From NCBI GenBank assembly GCA_963573305.1, contig OY754339.1, positions 9,099,941 through 9,163,940 on the forward strand: 64,000 nt of DNA, in the 5' to 3' direction. How positions within the stretch are numbered: position 1 is the stretch's first letter; each line of letters begins with the position of its first letter. This document shows, piece after piece, positions 23,980 to 37,429 of the stretch. Source of the stretch: Pyrrhosoma nymphula (Eukaryota > Arthropoda > Insecta > Odonata > Coenagrionidae). The notes under the pieces are model-generated. The model saw only the letters and a program-made list of their open reading frames with translations. It was not told where the DNA came from and ran no database searches. A program made the translations under genes and the position numbers.

Positions 23980-24048
23980 ATGAGTAATATTTCTAACAAA
24001 TATGAGTATTCTATTTCTATTTAATATGAGTATTATTTTTAACAAATC
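23980..24048. repeat. 47-bp tandem duplication at the LINE 5' boundary
   Basis: ATGAGTAATATTTCTAACAA at 23980 and ATGAGTATTATTTTTAACAA at 24027 are near copies 47 bp apart. They mark the point where the LINE sequence begins to be recognisable. Confidence 0.55.
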
Positions 24049-25519
24049 GTTACAGAATGGCATCTTTCCTGATTTCCTAAAAACCTCCTATATAATTTCA
24101 GAGCACAAGAGTGGCAATAAAAATGAAGTGAATAACTACAGACCTATAATTATCCAATCTGTTCTAGCAAAGGTGCTTGAAAGTTTAGTGACAAATAGAC
24201 TTACCCCACTTAGTGAAAATGTTCTAGTCGATGAGCAACATGGATTTAGGAGTGGTAGGTCTACCGTCACCAACCTATTATCTTTTCAGCACTTTGTCAC
24301 TTCCTCAGCATATGATCACCATCAAGTAGACACTATTTCCTATGATTTTACCAAAGCATTTGATAGGGTATGCCATACCATTCTTCTAGCAAAGCTCAAT
24401 ACTTATGGCATAAGTGGGAATTTACTGTCCTGGTTTAGCAGTTACTTGTCAAACAGAAAACTAATGGTAAAAATCAAAGGCTTCACTTCTTTTTCCTTTA
24501 AAGCTGTATCTGGTGTCCCTCAGGGGTCACATCTAGGACCAATTCTATTCCTGATTCTTATTAATGATATAGGAACCGTAATTAAACCAGTTAATTATCT
24601 TATGTATGCTGATGACATTAAGTTATTTCAACCTATAGACTCCTACGCAGATGCTCTTGCACTGCAAAGATGTCTTACAAATATTTCCCAATGGTGCAGA
24701 ACTAATGCCTTGCATTTTAATGTTGGTAAATGTAATGTACTAACCTTCTGTAAATCTAAGATTCCGGTACTTAATGATTACTCTTTGTCTGGGCAAAACC
24801 TTGTTAGAGTGAACCAGAAACTTGACTTGGGTATATGTTTTGATTCTGACAACTTTCAACAGGCATATTGAAGCTACAATTACGAAAGCTTACAAAACTC
24901 TTGTCTTCATTTATCGAAATTCCAGAGACTTTAACAATATGTCTTGTTATGGACTCCTATACATCACCCTAGTGAGACCTATTCTGGAATATTGCTCTAT
25001 AGTTTGGTTTCCTTACTATCATAAATATGAGTTAGGCCTAGAGAGGGTTCAAAATAAATTTCTAAGATTTGTTGCCTTTAAGGCTGGAATTGTAAGGAAA
25101 AGTGGTGAATACGAAAATATTTTGAATCTACTTAATATACACTCTCTCACTGCACGTAGGAAACAAATAGGATTAATATTCTTACACTCATTGCTAAATA
25201 ATCACATTAAGTGTTCATATCTATTATCTTTAAATAATCTAAGGATTCCATCGGTTCTCTCCAGACCTCACTACCTTTTTCATATTCCACATGTAAGAAC
25301 TAATTACATGTATCACCTACCAGCTTTTTGAATAATGAGGGATTTTAACAGACATTGTACATCAACAGATATTTTTCATTTATCTCAAAATGTATTCAGA
25401 AACTTTGTGCATCAGAATGTCTAATCTTTGTATTTTTTTATTTTTTCTAATGTAACTATTCTGTCTATGGTAATGTTTTGTAAAAGGACATTTGTCCGAA
25501 AATAAATATTATTATTATT
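24002..25519 (+). pseudogene. Jockey/CR1-like LINE, RT domain to 3' end
   Basis: This is the best preserved element in the window. The first frame (24002-24871) holds RT motifs in order: NNYRPI, LVDEQHGFRSGRST, YDFTKAFDRV, SGVPQGSHLGP and the catalytic YADD at 24604-24615. The second frame (24822-25331) holds the thumb and C-terminal part, with LVRPILEYCSIVW and LERVQNKFLRF. One frameshift separates them between about 24840 and 24862. The endonuclease and ORF1 are missing, so it is 5'-truncated near 24000, and the first ATG is not a true start. The 3' end has AATAAA at 25500 and an ATT-repeat tail to about 25519. The catalytic residues are intact but the copy is dead. Confidence 0.92.
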
Positions 25520-25649
25520 TCCACCACAACCATAGTGCATCAAATTCGTTAGTTAAAATTCGTACCTCCAAATCTTCTCCGCATCGATTCTTTCAACATC
25601 CCTCATTTCGAAGCAAGGTGACTTAAAATACCGGCGGTTAAAGCTCTTT
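25520..25649. other. Spacer after LINE tail
   Basis: Nothing was recognised. Confidence 0.3.
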
Positions 25650-25820
25650 GTTGGGAAAGTATGGACAACGAAACGAAAAAACAGACCCATCAGTACATGG
25701 GGAAGACAGTGAGTAAACATGTTTCTACGAGGAAAAATCTGTATCCAAACATATTAGCGAGTTTGAGCCATGTGATGCCATAGATTTCGGTGCTTCATAT
25801 AATACTACAATGTTCTAATA
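25650..25820 (+). repeat. Dispersed repeat G, left part (interrupted)
   Basis: ATGGACAACGAAAC and CATGGGGAAGACAGTGAGTA recur at 49465-49540, and ATTAGCGAGTTTGAGCCATGTGATG recurs at 52275-52300 in slightly altered form. The repeat stops at TGTTCTAATA and resumes at 26295 after an inserted element. The family is unknown and has no coding frame. Confidence 0.65.
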
Positions 25821-26294
25821 ATTACAAACTGTAATATGAAATATACAAAAACATATACAGATCCAAATTAACTGTTGAACATTTGAGGTCGCTGCTGATA
25901 ATTTCCACTGGTAAACATGGTCCATAACTAACAAACAATTGTCAGTGGAAAGTTAAAGCTACACAAATCTTATTAATCATAATTATAATATTTAATTTAT
26001 TATGTGAATTTCCTATGTACTATGCCACTTACTGTAAGTTTTAAGGATAAATCTTATGTCATTAATTACAGTTAAAATGTTCAATTTCAGAATGTCTGTC
26101 AGTTATTGTTTATTAAGTGGTCGTTAAATAAAAACATTTGCTTATTATTTTTTTATGATTTAATCACATTGTAAATTTTACAATGTAATAAAAATAAACT
26201 ATAGCAAGCCGGATAACGGGCATGTCCGTTCCACTACCGTGGGTCATATTGGTGATGCTCGCGCACTGATGCTGTCCCGCGGGCCGTAGTTTGG
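25821..26294. mobile_element. hAT-type insertion inside repeat G
   Basis: The right end reads GGGCCGTAGTTTGGAGACCACTG, the classical hAT terminus (CAGTGGTCTCCAAACTACGG when reversed). It is followed by TTCTAATG; the left border is preceded by TTCTAATA, giving an 8-bp target duplication with one mismatch. The left terminus itself is decayed, keeping only an AAACT-like trace. The uninterrupted sequence at 52330-52345 (GTGTTCTAATGCCTCA) shows the target before insertion. No transposase frame is present. Confidence 0.7.
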
Positions 26295-26420
26295 AGACCA
26301 CTGTTCTAATGCCTCACATATTCGCCAATTTCCTCGGTTGTCGGCATTGATTGACGACAAATGCTGTCAGTATTTTTATAATCTAGGGCTTGACCGGCTG
26401 TGTTCACCCAACGCCACCTA
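26295..26420 (+). repeat. Dispersed repeat G, right part
   Basis: After the hAT insertion the sequence resumes with TTCTAATGCCTCA, then TCGGTTGTCGGCATTGATTG and GACAAATGCTGTC, matching 52332-52410 in order. It fades after TAATCTAG near 26388. Confidence 0.65.
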
Positions 26421-29400
26421 GATGCCTAGTATCTTGGTGACGTTGGTTGTCCTGGATGCTCAGGGGAATAGCTTCGGGAAAAGGGTGCTAAATAGAGAGT
26501 TTTGAGTTTCGTTAAACCTTCTCAAATCGTTAAGATCTCTGTTGGATTGGATGAGGACTGAATGGGGGGGGGTTCAGGGTTTTGGGGGAAACAATGGAGG
26601 GATGGGAGGAGTAGGAAGGGTAGAGACCTTTTCATGGGTAGGGGATGGATAGGAAGGGTTAAAGGAAAAATTGAGTAGTGCAGGGTGGTTTTTAAGGGGC
26701 TAGATGCACGGAAGTTTTGTTATGGTTGGTGTTACGGGTTGGTAGGGAAAATCTACTATCCGTCTGTAGGCTGATTAGCAAAATGCTTCCCTCTTCAGGA
26801 AACTGCTGGCTGGAAAAGCCGCCACGGGATTACCAGGCGGGGGGAGTGGGGGGTAAGGGTGGCCCACAAGCAAATAACAATTGGGAGCAGTTCATAATAG
26901 AGTAAGAGAGATGGGGACTAAACGGAAAGCCAAAGGTGGCAAATGGATCGAGTTCCGCTACTCTGCGCAGCTCAAAGAAACTTGATAATATGTACTTATG
27001 TCTTCCTGGCGGAGCATTAGGAAGCGATGGTTATTTCCTCAAAACTAACTTTGACCCTGTTTTCAACTCATTCTCACTATTTAAGCACCTCTCTAAGATT
27101 CAAAGGCTTTTAAATGCGGCAGGGACAAGTTGAGAGAAATTCAAGTTTCGTTTGCAGAATCAATAATGCTCGCTATCACCTTATAGGGAGTTGGTAACTT
27201 ATATAATACCATTGATCCATCCCTGGGCTTCTATACTTCAACACAAGATATTATTTTAATCAACTTTGGCCCATGAATTTCAAGATTTTTTATATTTATT
27301 CATAATTTCTACTTCTCTTCCACAGGCTTATGTACTTCCTACCATTTTGATTAACTCTTTTTGAAAAAAAATATTATTCGATAGAGCTAACCTTAAATAA
27401 AGAGTCTGTAATACTACGGTTGAATAAATTTTAAGAAGAAATCAATTTCTTTATAAAAAGAGCAGAGTACTTAATGAACCAAACATTTCAGCATAGAGAA
27501 AAGGGACCCAATGATTCGCGTGCATTGATCTAACATTACTGTAGAATATACGTCATACATTTGTGCAACATAATGTTTGCTAAATTTAATAGTAATCAGT
27601 TAATTTAAGGTTGTTTTTACTTTAACATTTTTGGGAAATCATTTTTGCACAATTTACTAGTTTTCCGTTCATTCAGGAATGAATTTTATTTTAGCATTTT
27701 TCATTTGCGCTTCTTTTTCATGCAATCGGAAAAATTTTCGCTTGTGATTGAGTGAGCCAGTCTGAATTCCTGTGAAGATAACGAACCAAATAAATTTGAT
27801 CAATGTAATTTGAAAATATTCAGACATGCCGGTTTAGTTTTTCATGAAGAAGACATGTCGGCAGGGGTAATTTGAAAGTTAGTTTATTGATAAATTTTGG
27901 ATGTAGTAACTTTTTGTCACACTCGCAGTTAACTCTGGTACAACTCGTAAATGTATAATCCAGAGGAAAGTTTACATTAAAGCCTTTGATGAATTAACGC
28001 TTTCAAATCAGACAATTCTCGTAGCGCGTTCTGTGCGTACAGCTCCCAGAGGTTGAAATACACTTTTTTTGCCACGAAGATCCCAACTTTTCCCATGGAA
28101 AATGATTAAGGCTACCAATAGTCTGCTATCCTTGATGCAATGCATCCATAGCACAAAATTAACCTAAACTAACGTGTTATGGCTAATTAATGCAGCGAAC
28201 CTAGCAATTTGGAATTCGAGTGCTCCTTGTGGCCTCCTCAAATGAGGCCCTCTTTTGTAATTACTTCGTGTGGCAACCGAAACCCCGAGCTGGAAAACCC
28301 TCTTGAGCCGACCTTATTAGAACCACAGGGATAAATCACGTTATTCGTGCATTGGTGGGTGAACGAAAAGCCTTTTAAGGAGGGAGAACACATAAATCCG
28401 AGAAATTTGTTCCATTATTAGCACGGCTCGAAATTGCTTCGGAGCGCAAGGTCTCCATCATTCAAGGAGTTTCTCACAGGAATCCTTATTCCTTCCTACC
28501 GAAGCACCTATCGAAAACTTACCTGAGTTTGGCCAACTTTGAGCATTGTTAAGCATATTTCACGGAGGCTTCTTTGAGAGTAAGTTTCCTAGCGCCGCCG
28601 AGTTAGCTGTTCTGTATCACATTTCATTATTTATGGGCCAGAATATCTTTTTACGGGTTAACGACATTGTTGCTGCCATGGTTACCATTTTACGCTTCTA
28701 AATTGTAGTGTATGTTTTTTCTAGAGTCTTCTTTGGAGACCTGAGGGGGTCATGACTTTTCACATTCAAAAGAATAATGCTACATTTTAAAGTCCGTCAG
28801 GGGATTAAGAAGAAAAATTAGCCTAATTTTAGGCTTAGAAGAAATATACCAATCACCACCTTCTTTGTATGAATCTGTTCTAACTATATTTATTTTATAA
28901 GTATTTACGCGTTCATTCCCACAGGTGGTCGATGTGTTGCTAAAGGATACAATTTTTACTCTATTAGTTTTTTTTGCCAAATCTAATGATAATTTCCAAA
29001 TCTTCTACGGTGGGCAGTAATTGTAAATTTCACGACACATATGACGATTAATGGGAAAAAAATATTTTGAAATTATTTCCCGTACTTTCATTTTTTAACT
29101 TTCAAGTTTATAGCTATACTGTTTAAAACTGACCACATTGTGAATCTAGCTGAAAAAATATTGCATTGTGATTAGATATATTTTGACTGTCTTGAACATT
29201 TTGAAATTATAATAACCATTTTTCACTATTTGGTATCTGATATGCAATACTTGAACTCGGAGAAGAAATACAGGTGTACAAATGTTGGCAGAAATGTAGT
29301 GCATTATTCGTTATATGTTTCTTGTGACTCCTATCAACAAGTCTCAAAACCTTTGTGTGAAAACACTTGACAAAACGTTAAGCAAAACAAGTTTCCTTTC

Positions 29401-31999
29401 AACAGGGTTTATGTGTGTGGTAAAAAAATAAGCTTGATGGAATCACACAAACATGCCATTGTAATAAAATAATCACGTCAGAACCAATTTATGTGCCTTC
29501 CATTAAATGGAAGAGATCCCGACATATTACCCCAAAAGACGATGGCATCGTTCCGGAACCACATTTGACAATTCCATTACACCTTATCTCATTTCATCCC
29601 CTTTTCCAATTTCCCATGCTTCATTCCGAATTAAGCATCTATATGTCGCATGGCCTTTCTCCTTCCTTCCTTGCTCTTCCTCCTCCTCCTTCATCAAACG
29701 GCTCTCTGTCTTTCTCAGGAGACATACACCCTCTCCAGTATCGTTTGACAAACTATGCATCCAATGCCAGCTTGTGAATGCTTATGCCTACTGGAATGGT
29801 TTAACAGTTTACTTTGTGGAATTCACAACTAGAAATTGTTAAAACAAATTGAATTTGCATGTTTCACGCTTACACACACAATATCAGTGGCATCCCCATC
29901 AGGTTTCAACGCTCATGCGTCACTTTTCAAGAGAGGTTACATTTTTACTTGCTGTGAAAGCTTATTCATAAATAAATATTGAATGATATTAGTTCAAAAT
30001 TTGAGTCTAAAAAAAGTGGGTGTGCTTAGTGGGACCACACACGCTGGAAGTGAAAACTTCTGTGACCGATTAATATTCTCAAAGAAATCTGAATAAAAAA
30101 GGAAAATAGGGTACAATAATTTTTAAAAATGAATATTCCATTTATGTAAATTTTATTTTTTGTTGGGAAAATAGGTATTTATCTGAAAAATAGGTATTGT
30201 ACATGCGTCTGAATAATATAACACTCATTTATATCTCTTATGTTAATTATATTTCTATTCTAATTATCAATTCTCAACATCATTGGTTACATCTTTACTC
30301 GCCATTTCCTCATTTTCTCGCATGTTATTTTAATTATTCTCATAAATAATTTGACTGATTTCATTAATATGTCTACAGAATTCTAGGAAAGAAACTATTG
30401 GCTTATGATAACTAAAGTAACTAATAACCATTGAATTTCAAGATTTGGTAAAGAATACGAACAGGGAAATATGGTCAAAACGGTGCACTTTTTCCCGCTT
30501 ACCGCTTTTCCTACCATGTGGTGGGAATTATGCGCACTGTTAGGACAGCGGTGCTGCCGTCTGACGACGGTATTGGAACTACGTCGCCGAAGCAAAAAGT
30601 GCGGTACGGTACGTGACGCGAGTTTTCTCTTTCCCCCCCATGCCAAAAGTGCCCAGCGGGCCAAAAGAAGTTATCACTTCAAAAACACATCATCATGTAA
30701 AAACATGTCAACGTGTTAATTTGCATTACAATATTTGTTAAAGTTGGGTGTATATACAACACAGCAATATGGCTGGCAATTGTTACGTGCATTGCATTAA
30801 AGAGTGCATTCGTGACTCTACCTTTGATTGCAGAGACCTCTATAAATAGCTTTGGGAATAAGATATCGTATACACATAAATCTCCACTATGCAAAGTTAT
30901 TCACGTAACAATATCACAGAAGTTAATACAATGAATGTTGTATTTACAGCGATAAATATGACTACAACAAAAAATAGGTTTGCAAATTTACTTACCATGT
31001 TTTCCAGTACTGCGGTCAGTCAGTTAAGTTTCTGTACACATTGGGTTTACTTTAGAATATCCTAGAGTTTAAAATTCTGACAACTATCTCATTTTATTAT
31101 CCACTTTAACCAGTTTTTTTAACAGGTTTACTTTTACCTAGGAAGTACTTATGCCTATGTCATGTTATTACGCTTTATCTTCGTATGTTTTTAAGTACTT
31201 ACGATGTGTTAACGTTGCCCTGGAGATTTTAAATTGTAGTTTTACTAACCACAATTTATAATACCTTTTTTGTAATACATATTACCATGGAGACAAGTAT
31301 TTGGCTAAATTTCTACACTTTTTTTTTAAATGACGACTCTGATTTTCATTTGTGAGGCCTTAAAGTATTTATATTCAAGTATTTTTTCTTAGATATCTTT
31401 TGAGTGTAAAAATTAAAGGTAACATTGGAGCACTATTGGGGGTATTCGCGTTAACTATTCCAAAGGAATGGTCGCTCACCTCACCACCAATCGTTACAAA
31501 TGCCAAGCTCTGGCTGTTTTGAATATTCCTGTGACCGAGTCGCAAGCAAATAAAAAATTGAAATAACCTTTTTTGTGAACGATGCCTCAGTTTTATCAAG
31601 GATAACAATTTTGAAAACTCAATTAACATTCGAAACAGTTTCCCGAAAAGAAAATTTCAAACTTTTTTTACTCATATTATTATGTCCTGTGATTCGGTCC
31701 TGATGAACCGTTCTGATTGCGTCAGGTAGGAGAACGGATCTTTGGTTCCTGAAGTGACTCGATTTACTGGGCAGGTGAATTTTGGGTAGAGTGATTTTTT
31801 TGAGTTGACTTTTAACTTTAGAAGAAAACAAATTTTTCCAAGCAGAATTTTCAAGGTCCATCGGCCATTTGATAAATGTAATATGTATCGCTTTTGGGAC
31901 CGAGTAAAACGACCCAATTTTCAATGCGCGGTGAGTTATTTTATTATTATTAATTCACACTGCACCCACTACTTACATATTCAAGGAAAAATCTTGAGA
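26421..31999. other. Long spacer, nothing recognised
   Basis: Over 5.5 kb no gene, RNA or element could be supported. The stretch 26540-26860 is G-rich, and 29580-29720 is mildly pyrimidine-rich. Open frames at 26936-27133, 29493-29842, 30395-30719 and 31619-31924 have no motifs. Confidence 0.5.
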
Positions 32000-32275
32000 T
32001 CGAGTTGATCTATTGGCTTGAGCACTGATTTTCCATTCTGATGACCCGGGTTCAGAGTCCCAGCATTTGCTGAGATTTTTCTGTGGAATCCCAATTTGTA
32101 CTCGGCTGACGTGTTCACTTACATGGCTTGGTTGACTCAGACCGTTGGATGGGACGTTAAACTGTGGACCTGATGGTTCCTTAGATAATGAGTAGACTAG
32201 AGTACCCACGCCGGGTCTCTCTGTACCCTTCCCTTACCTACTTACCCAACTATCCTCAATGGCGCGAAGAAGAGT
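32000..32275 (+). mobile_element. SINE C copy
   Basis: It has a tRNA-like B box (GGGTTCAGAGTCCC, near 32049) and an A-box-like TTGGCTTGAGC upstream. The body includes CCGTTGGATGGGACGTTAAAC and CTGTGGACC, shared with 13215-13460 and, reversed, 55195-55425. The 3' end is pyrimidine-rich (CCCTTCCCTTACCTACTTACC). This is the most complete SINE C here. Confidence 0.65.
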
Positions 32276-32464
32276 TCAGTTTTGGGCATGCTCAATGACT
32301 GCCTACCTCAAAGCCGAGCGTAAGTCAGTGTCCTGTCCAATACCTACACTTAGATTACGCCCGAGTACCGAAGTGGTCTCGCACTCGCCGGTTGGACCTG
32401 CGCTGACTTATACGCAAGGTCGTTCATCAGCCCACGTTTATCGAAAGGTGGTAAATAAATCTTA

Positions 32465-32882
32465 TGCCCCGTTCACACTACATACTAATGTTAGAACCAA
32501 CGTAGCAACCCTACGTACATTCACACTGCTATTGTAACTGAGTGCTGCCCTCACCAGGAATTATAACGAACAAGTACAGAGCAAGCGAACAAAATAAGGA
32601 ATTCCCACGTAACTGAGGCCTTTTGCGGATTACGAAATTGTTTAAAAAGCAAACAACGCTCCTATTTACTTATTCATCTGATTAGTAGCACCATCTGATT
32701 CACTATTTTGATTATCGTCTTTCATCATTCCCAATTTCCACTCGCGACTCCAGCGCCTGCCCACTGTTAATTGGCAGCGTTATGAATTACTACTCCATCG
32801 GTAACCAACGCGCGTTCACACGGTGGTTAGCGCCTACCACGGTACGGACCACGGTCATTACGTTAGTAGTGTGAACGGGGCA
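32465..32882. mobile_element. PIF/Harbinger-type MITE (418 bp)
   Basis: Perfect 17-bp inverted ends, TGCCCCGTTCACACTAC, lie at 32465-32481 and 32866-32882. Each is flanked by TTA (32462-32464 and 32883-32885), the TWA duplication typical of PIF/Harbinger. No transposase or Myb-like frame is inside. The intact ends suggest a fairly young copy. Confidence 0.8.
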
Positions 32883-32885
32883 TTA

Positions 32886-34090
32886 CTCTGGCGTGTGCAA
32901 ACCTACTCAATTTTGTCCAGTCCGTGCAGGTCCGACATAGAAGGAGACCCCAATCCCTCCACGGTAACCTAGCGCGCACCCATGTGACTGCCGCTTTCCT
33001 AGCCAGACTGACTGTATGACGACATTAGGTAGCGACTTTAAAAGATAAGGATGATCATGCCCGATGCAGGGATGTTCTAGAGAAAATTACCTCCGTTATC
33101 TGTCGAATTCTAAAACAACCAACCAAACAACCAAAATATTTCTTATATTCTCCACTCACTGCAAGATGCAAGCCAATCACACAAATCGGCAAAGGAAGCT
33201 CCGTGCTCTTCCTATCTGACTGCGGGGGTCACATTGCCAACACCACGGACCTCACTCAGACGACACCCCTCATATTCGTAAATTCTCACTGGTTGACAGG
33301 GTCGGATTTAATCTAGATCAATCACGGACACCGTTTCCTCTCCCCACCCTTCTCCTCCTCCACGCCAATGCCAGGGTTCTTCCCCTTCCCCGTGTTCTCC
33401 TTTTACCCTCGACCCCTCCCGCAGAATCCCACCCTCCGCTTCCTTAATCTGTTCAAATATCCTATGCAACCCTTTTCCACATTTTCCCCCGTAAACGGGG
33501 ACGGCTGTGAAAATTGCCTTGTCTCCTGGGGTTTGATTTACCCTCGTTTAATCCAAAGGGCTGTAACAAATCCGTACTTTGCTTTTTCTCTTCCTCTTTC
33601 TACCTTTTTTAAATTCCCTACGGGAGGAAGAGGAGGCTGGAAATGGAAAAAATAACACTTTTGCGTGATTGATGTGATTTGAGTGCTGTCTCCGTCAGTC
33701 TTGCGATGCGAAAATAACTGCACGCTCCTTAACCATGAGAAATGGGTGGAAGATAACGTTCTTTAATTTCATTCCTAGGTGGAATTTGTCCTGATATTGA
33801 GAAGCCTCCATATTTTCGTCACCACGAGGATAATCTTTTTTTTTTAAAGGAGGAAAGTTTCCACAAACATAAGTTTGCTTTCTCAGCAGTACGCTAACTT
33901 TCTGTTTCTTTCGTGCCGGTTGAACAATCATCAATAGTTTCGCGGCCCATATCGTTATGAAATTCATTAAAAAATTCGGGGTTGCGTGCGTTCTGTGTTA
34001 ATTTCATATCTTACCTCCCAGTAGCTATTAACTCGATCATTTCGTTCGTTATGTCACTGTTGGCTAAAATCCATATATTATGTCACCTCT
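32886..34090. other. Spacer
   Basis: No element was recognised. The stretch 33330-33500 is C/T-rich and carries a compositional open frame. Confidence 0.4.
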
Positions 34091-34099
34091 GAACATAAC

Positions 34100-35560
34100 A
34101 GGCAGTCAGCACGAGTAAAAAAATTCTTTAACTGTCGTACAATAATTCCCTAGTCGGCAAAATGATGCGCTAAGAATATTCTCAGCGTATACCGTCAGCA
34201 TATTTGTTAATGCTGAGAGTATAGCTGAAATAAATTCTGAGAACATTGCACTGATGAGTGAATGCTTGGCATATGCGTTGATTACATGCTCAGTACATGC
34301 ATACGGCACTAGTTAGCTCGCAGAGCACATTATGAGGGCACATCCCCAGCACTAGTTCCCTCAGTATGAGCTGAGAATGTGATCAATGAGTTAACTGAAC
34401 AACACACCAATATTAACAAAGCGTGATCGGTCACGGTGAAAAATTGATAAATAAAGATAAAATACAAGCGAAAAGATTTTCATTGTTTGTGACCGGTTTT
34501 ATAGAAACAAAGAACTCAATCATTTATCAATGGAATTTCCATTTACTGAGCTATTACCTCTGCGATGAAAACTTGGTACAACCTAGTGTAAAAAGGTTCT
34601 AATCCATTTATCAATTTAAAACCTTTGCTTACCTTCATCATTCATTACGCACTGCCGTTGTTCACTAATGTCACACACTCAATCGTGGTTAGACCATCTA
34701 CACGTCCTAAAATGACATTGCGGGTACTTATTTATGAAATTGAATGGCATTCTAATTTACCGACACATATCGTCCCAATGAGGTGTCCCAATGGCAATTT
34801 TTAAGCATTAAGCTGCTATCTGTTGGAAGGAAAGGAAATTTTCTCTTTCTTCAGTAGCATGTTTTTATATCATGACCTCCGCGGCCCATATTTAGCACAT
34901 GATCAACATATTCTGGAAACAATACTTGGCAGAATATTCTGGGTAGATTTTCAGAATGTTGCCATAGCACATTGTGTGCGGAAGCTGTGTACAGATTTGC
35001 ATAATGTTGTTGCTGCAGATACTCATGAGGAAGCCTATTAAAATTACAGAATTGTTATGATGAAATATCATCTCTTGGATGTCGACTTTTTAATATTAAC
35101 TTAGTGGCAATGTCGCATCCCGTGTTTTTAATGGATAACATTATAGACAGTGAGTTATGTCGTTATACTCATAAGTAATGAACTAGGTAGATATCAGCCT
35201 TCTAGTGGTACTGCACAAAGAAATTACACACAGAATGGGAGAAACAACTTCTTGTCTTGGAATGTTAAATAAAACTACTTTTGCATATTTTTTAAGCTGT
35301 TACGAATAAGCCTGCTTAGAATGTGTTCACACCATTTTAATTGGGAGCGCATTCTTAGCATATACTCAAATGATTCTCATAGCATGTGCTCGGAGGAACA
35401 TTTCTAGTATATTTTCAGAATGTTCTCGTGCTCGGCACACATGTGCTCGGCAGCACAGTCTCAGTACATGTTAATAATGTTCTCACAGCATATGCTCAGC
35501 TGAACATTCTCAGCACATGTGGCAGCTCACTCATTCAAACCGTTCATTGCGAACCCACCA
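34100..35560. repeat. Zone of degenerate CTCAGCATATGCTCAG / GAACATTCTCAG motifs
   Basis: Variants of TTCTCAGCATATGCTCAG and GAATGTTCTCAGCACATG recur in both orientations, loosely at 34170-34390 and 34880-35040, and more densely at 35330-35515. The unit is itself nearly palindromic. It looks like a decayed satellite or the terminal array of an unknown element. The open frames here (34823-35041, 35386-35730) run through the motif and are not credible genes. Confidence 0.5.
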
Positions 35561-37429
35561 TCATGGCTATAAGTCAACACCACATATCGGGTTCATATTC
35601 TATGAGACAAGTCAAATATGGCAAATGGTACTGCAACGCATGTTTAAAGAATGTGTTAACGTATGAATGCCATAGCTCTATCGGATACGTATATTTAATG
35701 ATTCTGCAATTAAGCATTAGAAAATTTTAATGCATCATTCCCTCGTGACAAAATCAAGTTGGTTAATTAAGGAGGTTATCGAGCGTTGATGTCTTCTGCG
35801 CTGTTATTGAAAAGTAATACCGATAAAAAGGGAAGTATTCATGGAGGGAAATAATGGTGGAGCGGATAGTAACCCGGCGTCGGCATTGTCCTACTCTTGA
35901 CAAAAGGCGCCAAGTGTTGGAAGGATTTTATATCTGACCGACAGAGTAATGCAATTTTAAGTGGCTAGATGGTAATCGTGGATGCACATTATACGCCATT
36001 ATATAGTCATATCAGCTTTTTAAATGAGTCAAAAAAAACTGTGGGACCACATTTAATTTAAGTGCATCGGTTATTGCGTTGAAACGCACTGTACATGAAG
36101 TAATGGAAATAATAGAAGAATTATATTCCTTTTCCTTAATTAAAGAATGTTATGTCTAGAGTTTTCGGCGTGATATTGAAAATTTAGACGAAATGGTATA
36201 TTTAAATATGTTTTATTCGAATATTGGACACGGCATGACACCTTTATATTTTTTATCATTAATTTTAAAAATAATAAATTAATTATTTCGCGTTTAGAGG
36301 AACATATGTATGGAACAGAGGTCATGTAGTCAAATTATTACAAAAGTTTTATGCGATGTGCCTTAAGTCTATGTGTTATAATAATCATTGAGTTGCCAAA
36401 AACTAAATCAATATAGTGCAATTGTTTCCCCTTTTATCTATAGATATCACTCATGAGAACACAAATGCAAAAATTCATGCAAATCTGTACATAAACAAAA
36501 ATCGCTACAACCACCTTAATTCAAGTTTAAAAGGCAATTTTATGGTCACAGACTGTGGTGGGTGAATTGGAGAGGTGACCGACAACTGAGGTATTTTGCA
36601 ATACAGAGGAAGGGTGGGTGTGTTGGCAAGGAAATTATTTATTGGGAAATGGAGAAAGAATGGGTAGAAATGCTGCGTTGGCATTGGTGTCTATCTCAAA
36701 AGAGAGAATTCCTGCATCTTTCTTAGCTTATACCTTCCATCTCTTAGAGTGAGTTTATTCTCGTCTTTCTTGGAGAATAATTATATTGTTTGTTCTCTTT
36801 TTCCTCAGTCCTGATTCTCAATTGTGTTCCATCGAACTGATCCTGGAAGGCGAAACAAAGATTGAGTTTCAAATAGTAGTGTACGATTTGTTGGCATGGT
36901 AGTAGCGGAAGGAGTTTTGAGAGTTTTCTTCTCGAATTCAACGCTTTTTGACGTTAATTATTACAGTAGTTTACAAATAAATCAAAAAGTTTTTTAATTT
37001 ATTTTTTATCATTCAATTTAATAGGAGGGACAGCTTCTTTAAAAGTGTTTTTTAAGATGATGGAATAGATATTAGATAATTAATATTATAAGTAGCTATA
37101 TTATTATTATCATACGACTGTAATTCAAAAACAATATTGGACTCCTCCTTTTTTTTACACTTTTTCAGAAACACTGATTACTTGATGACATACCTTGGCC
37201 ATCGGAAAACATGAATTATATACAAAATATTCTAATTATTGAACGAAAGTATGTATATTTTAGAGGCACTCTTTTCCCACCGCAGGCCAGTTCTGTTTAA
37301 TTACTGCAGTTTTACTTCAACTATAGCTGTGCTCTGCTAGTAATAGCTACAAAAATAAGATGGTTATGCTTCGAGGTACTTTTTTCTTCAAATTTAATTT
37401 CTTAAGAGTTTTTTCTTATCATAAACATA
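35561..37429. other. AT-rich spacer
   Basis: No gene or element was recognised. Confidence 0.45.

Noticed and set aside
34823..35730. Open frames of 72 and 114 residues
   Set aside because: They read through the degenerate CTCAGCATATG motif array and show no protein family.
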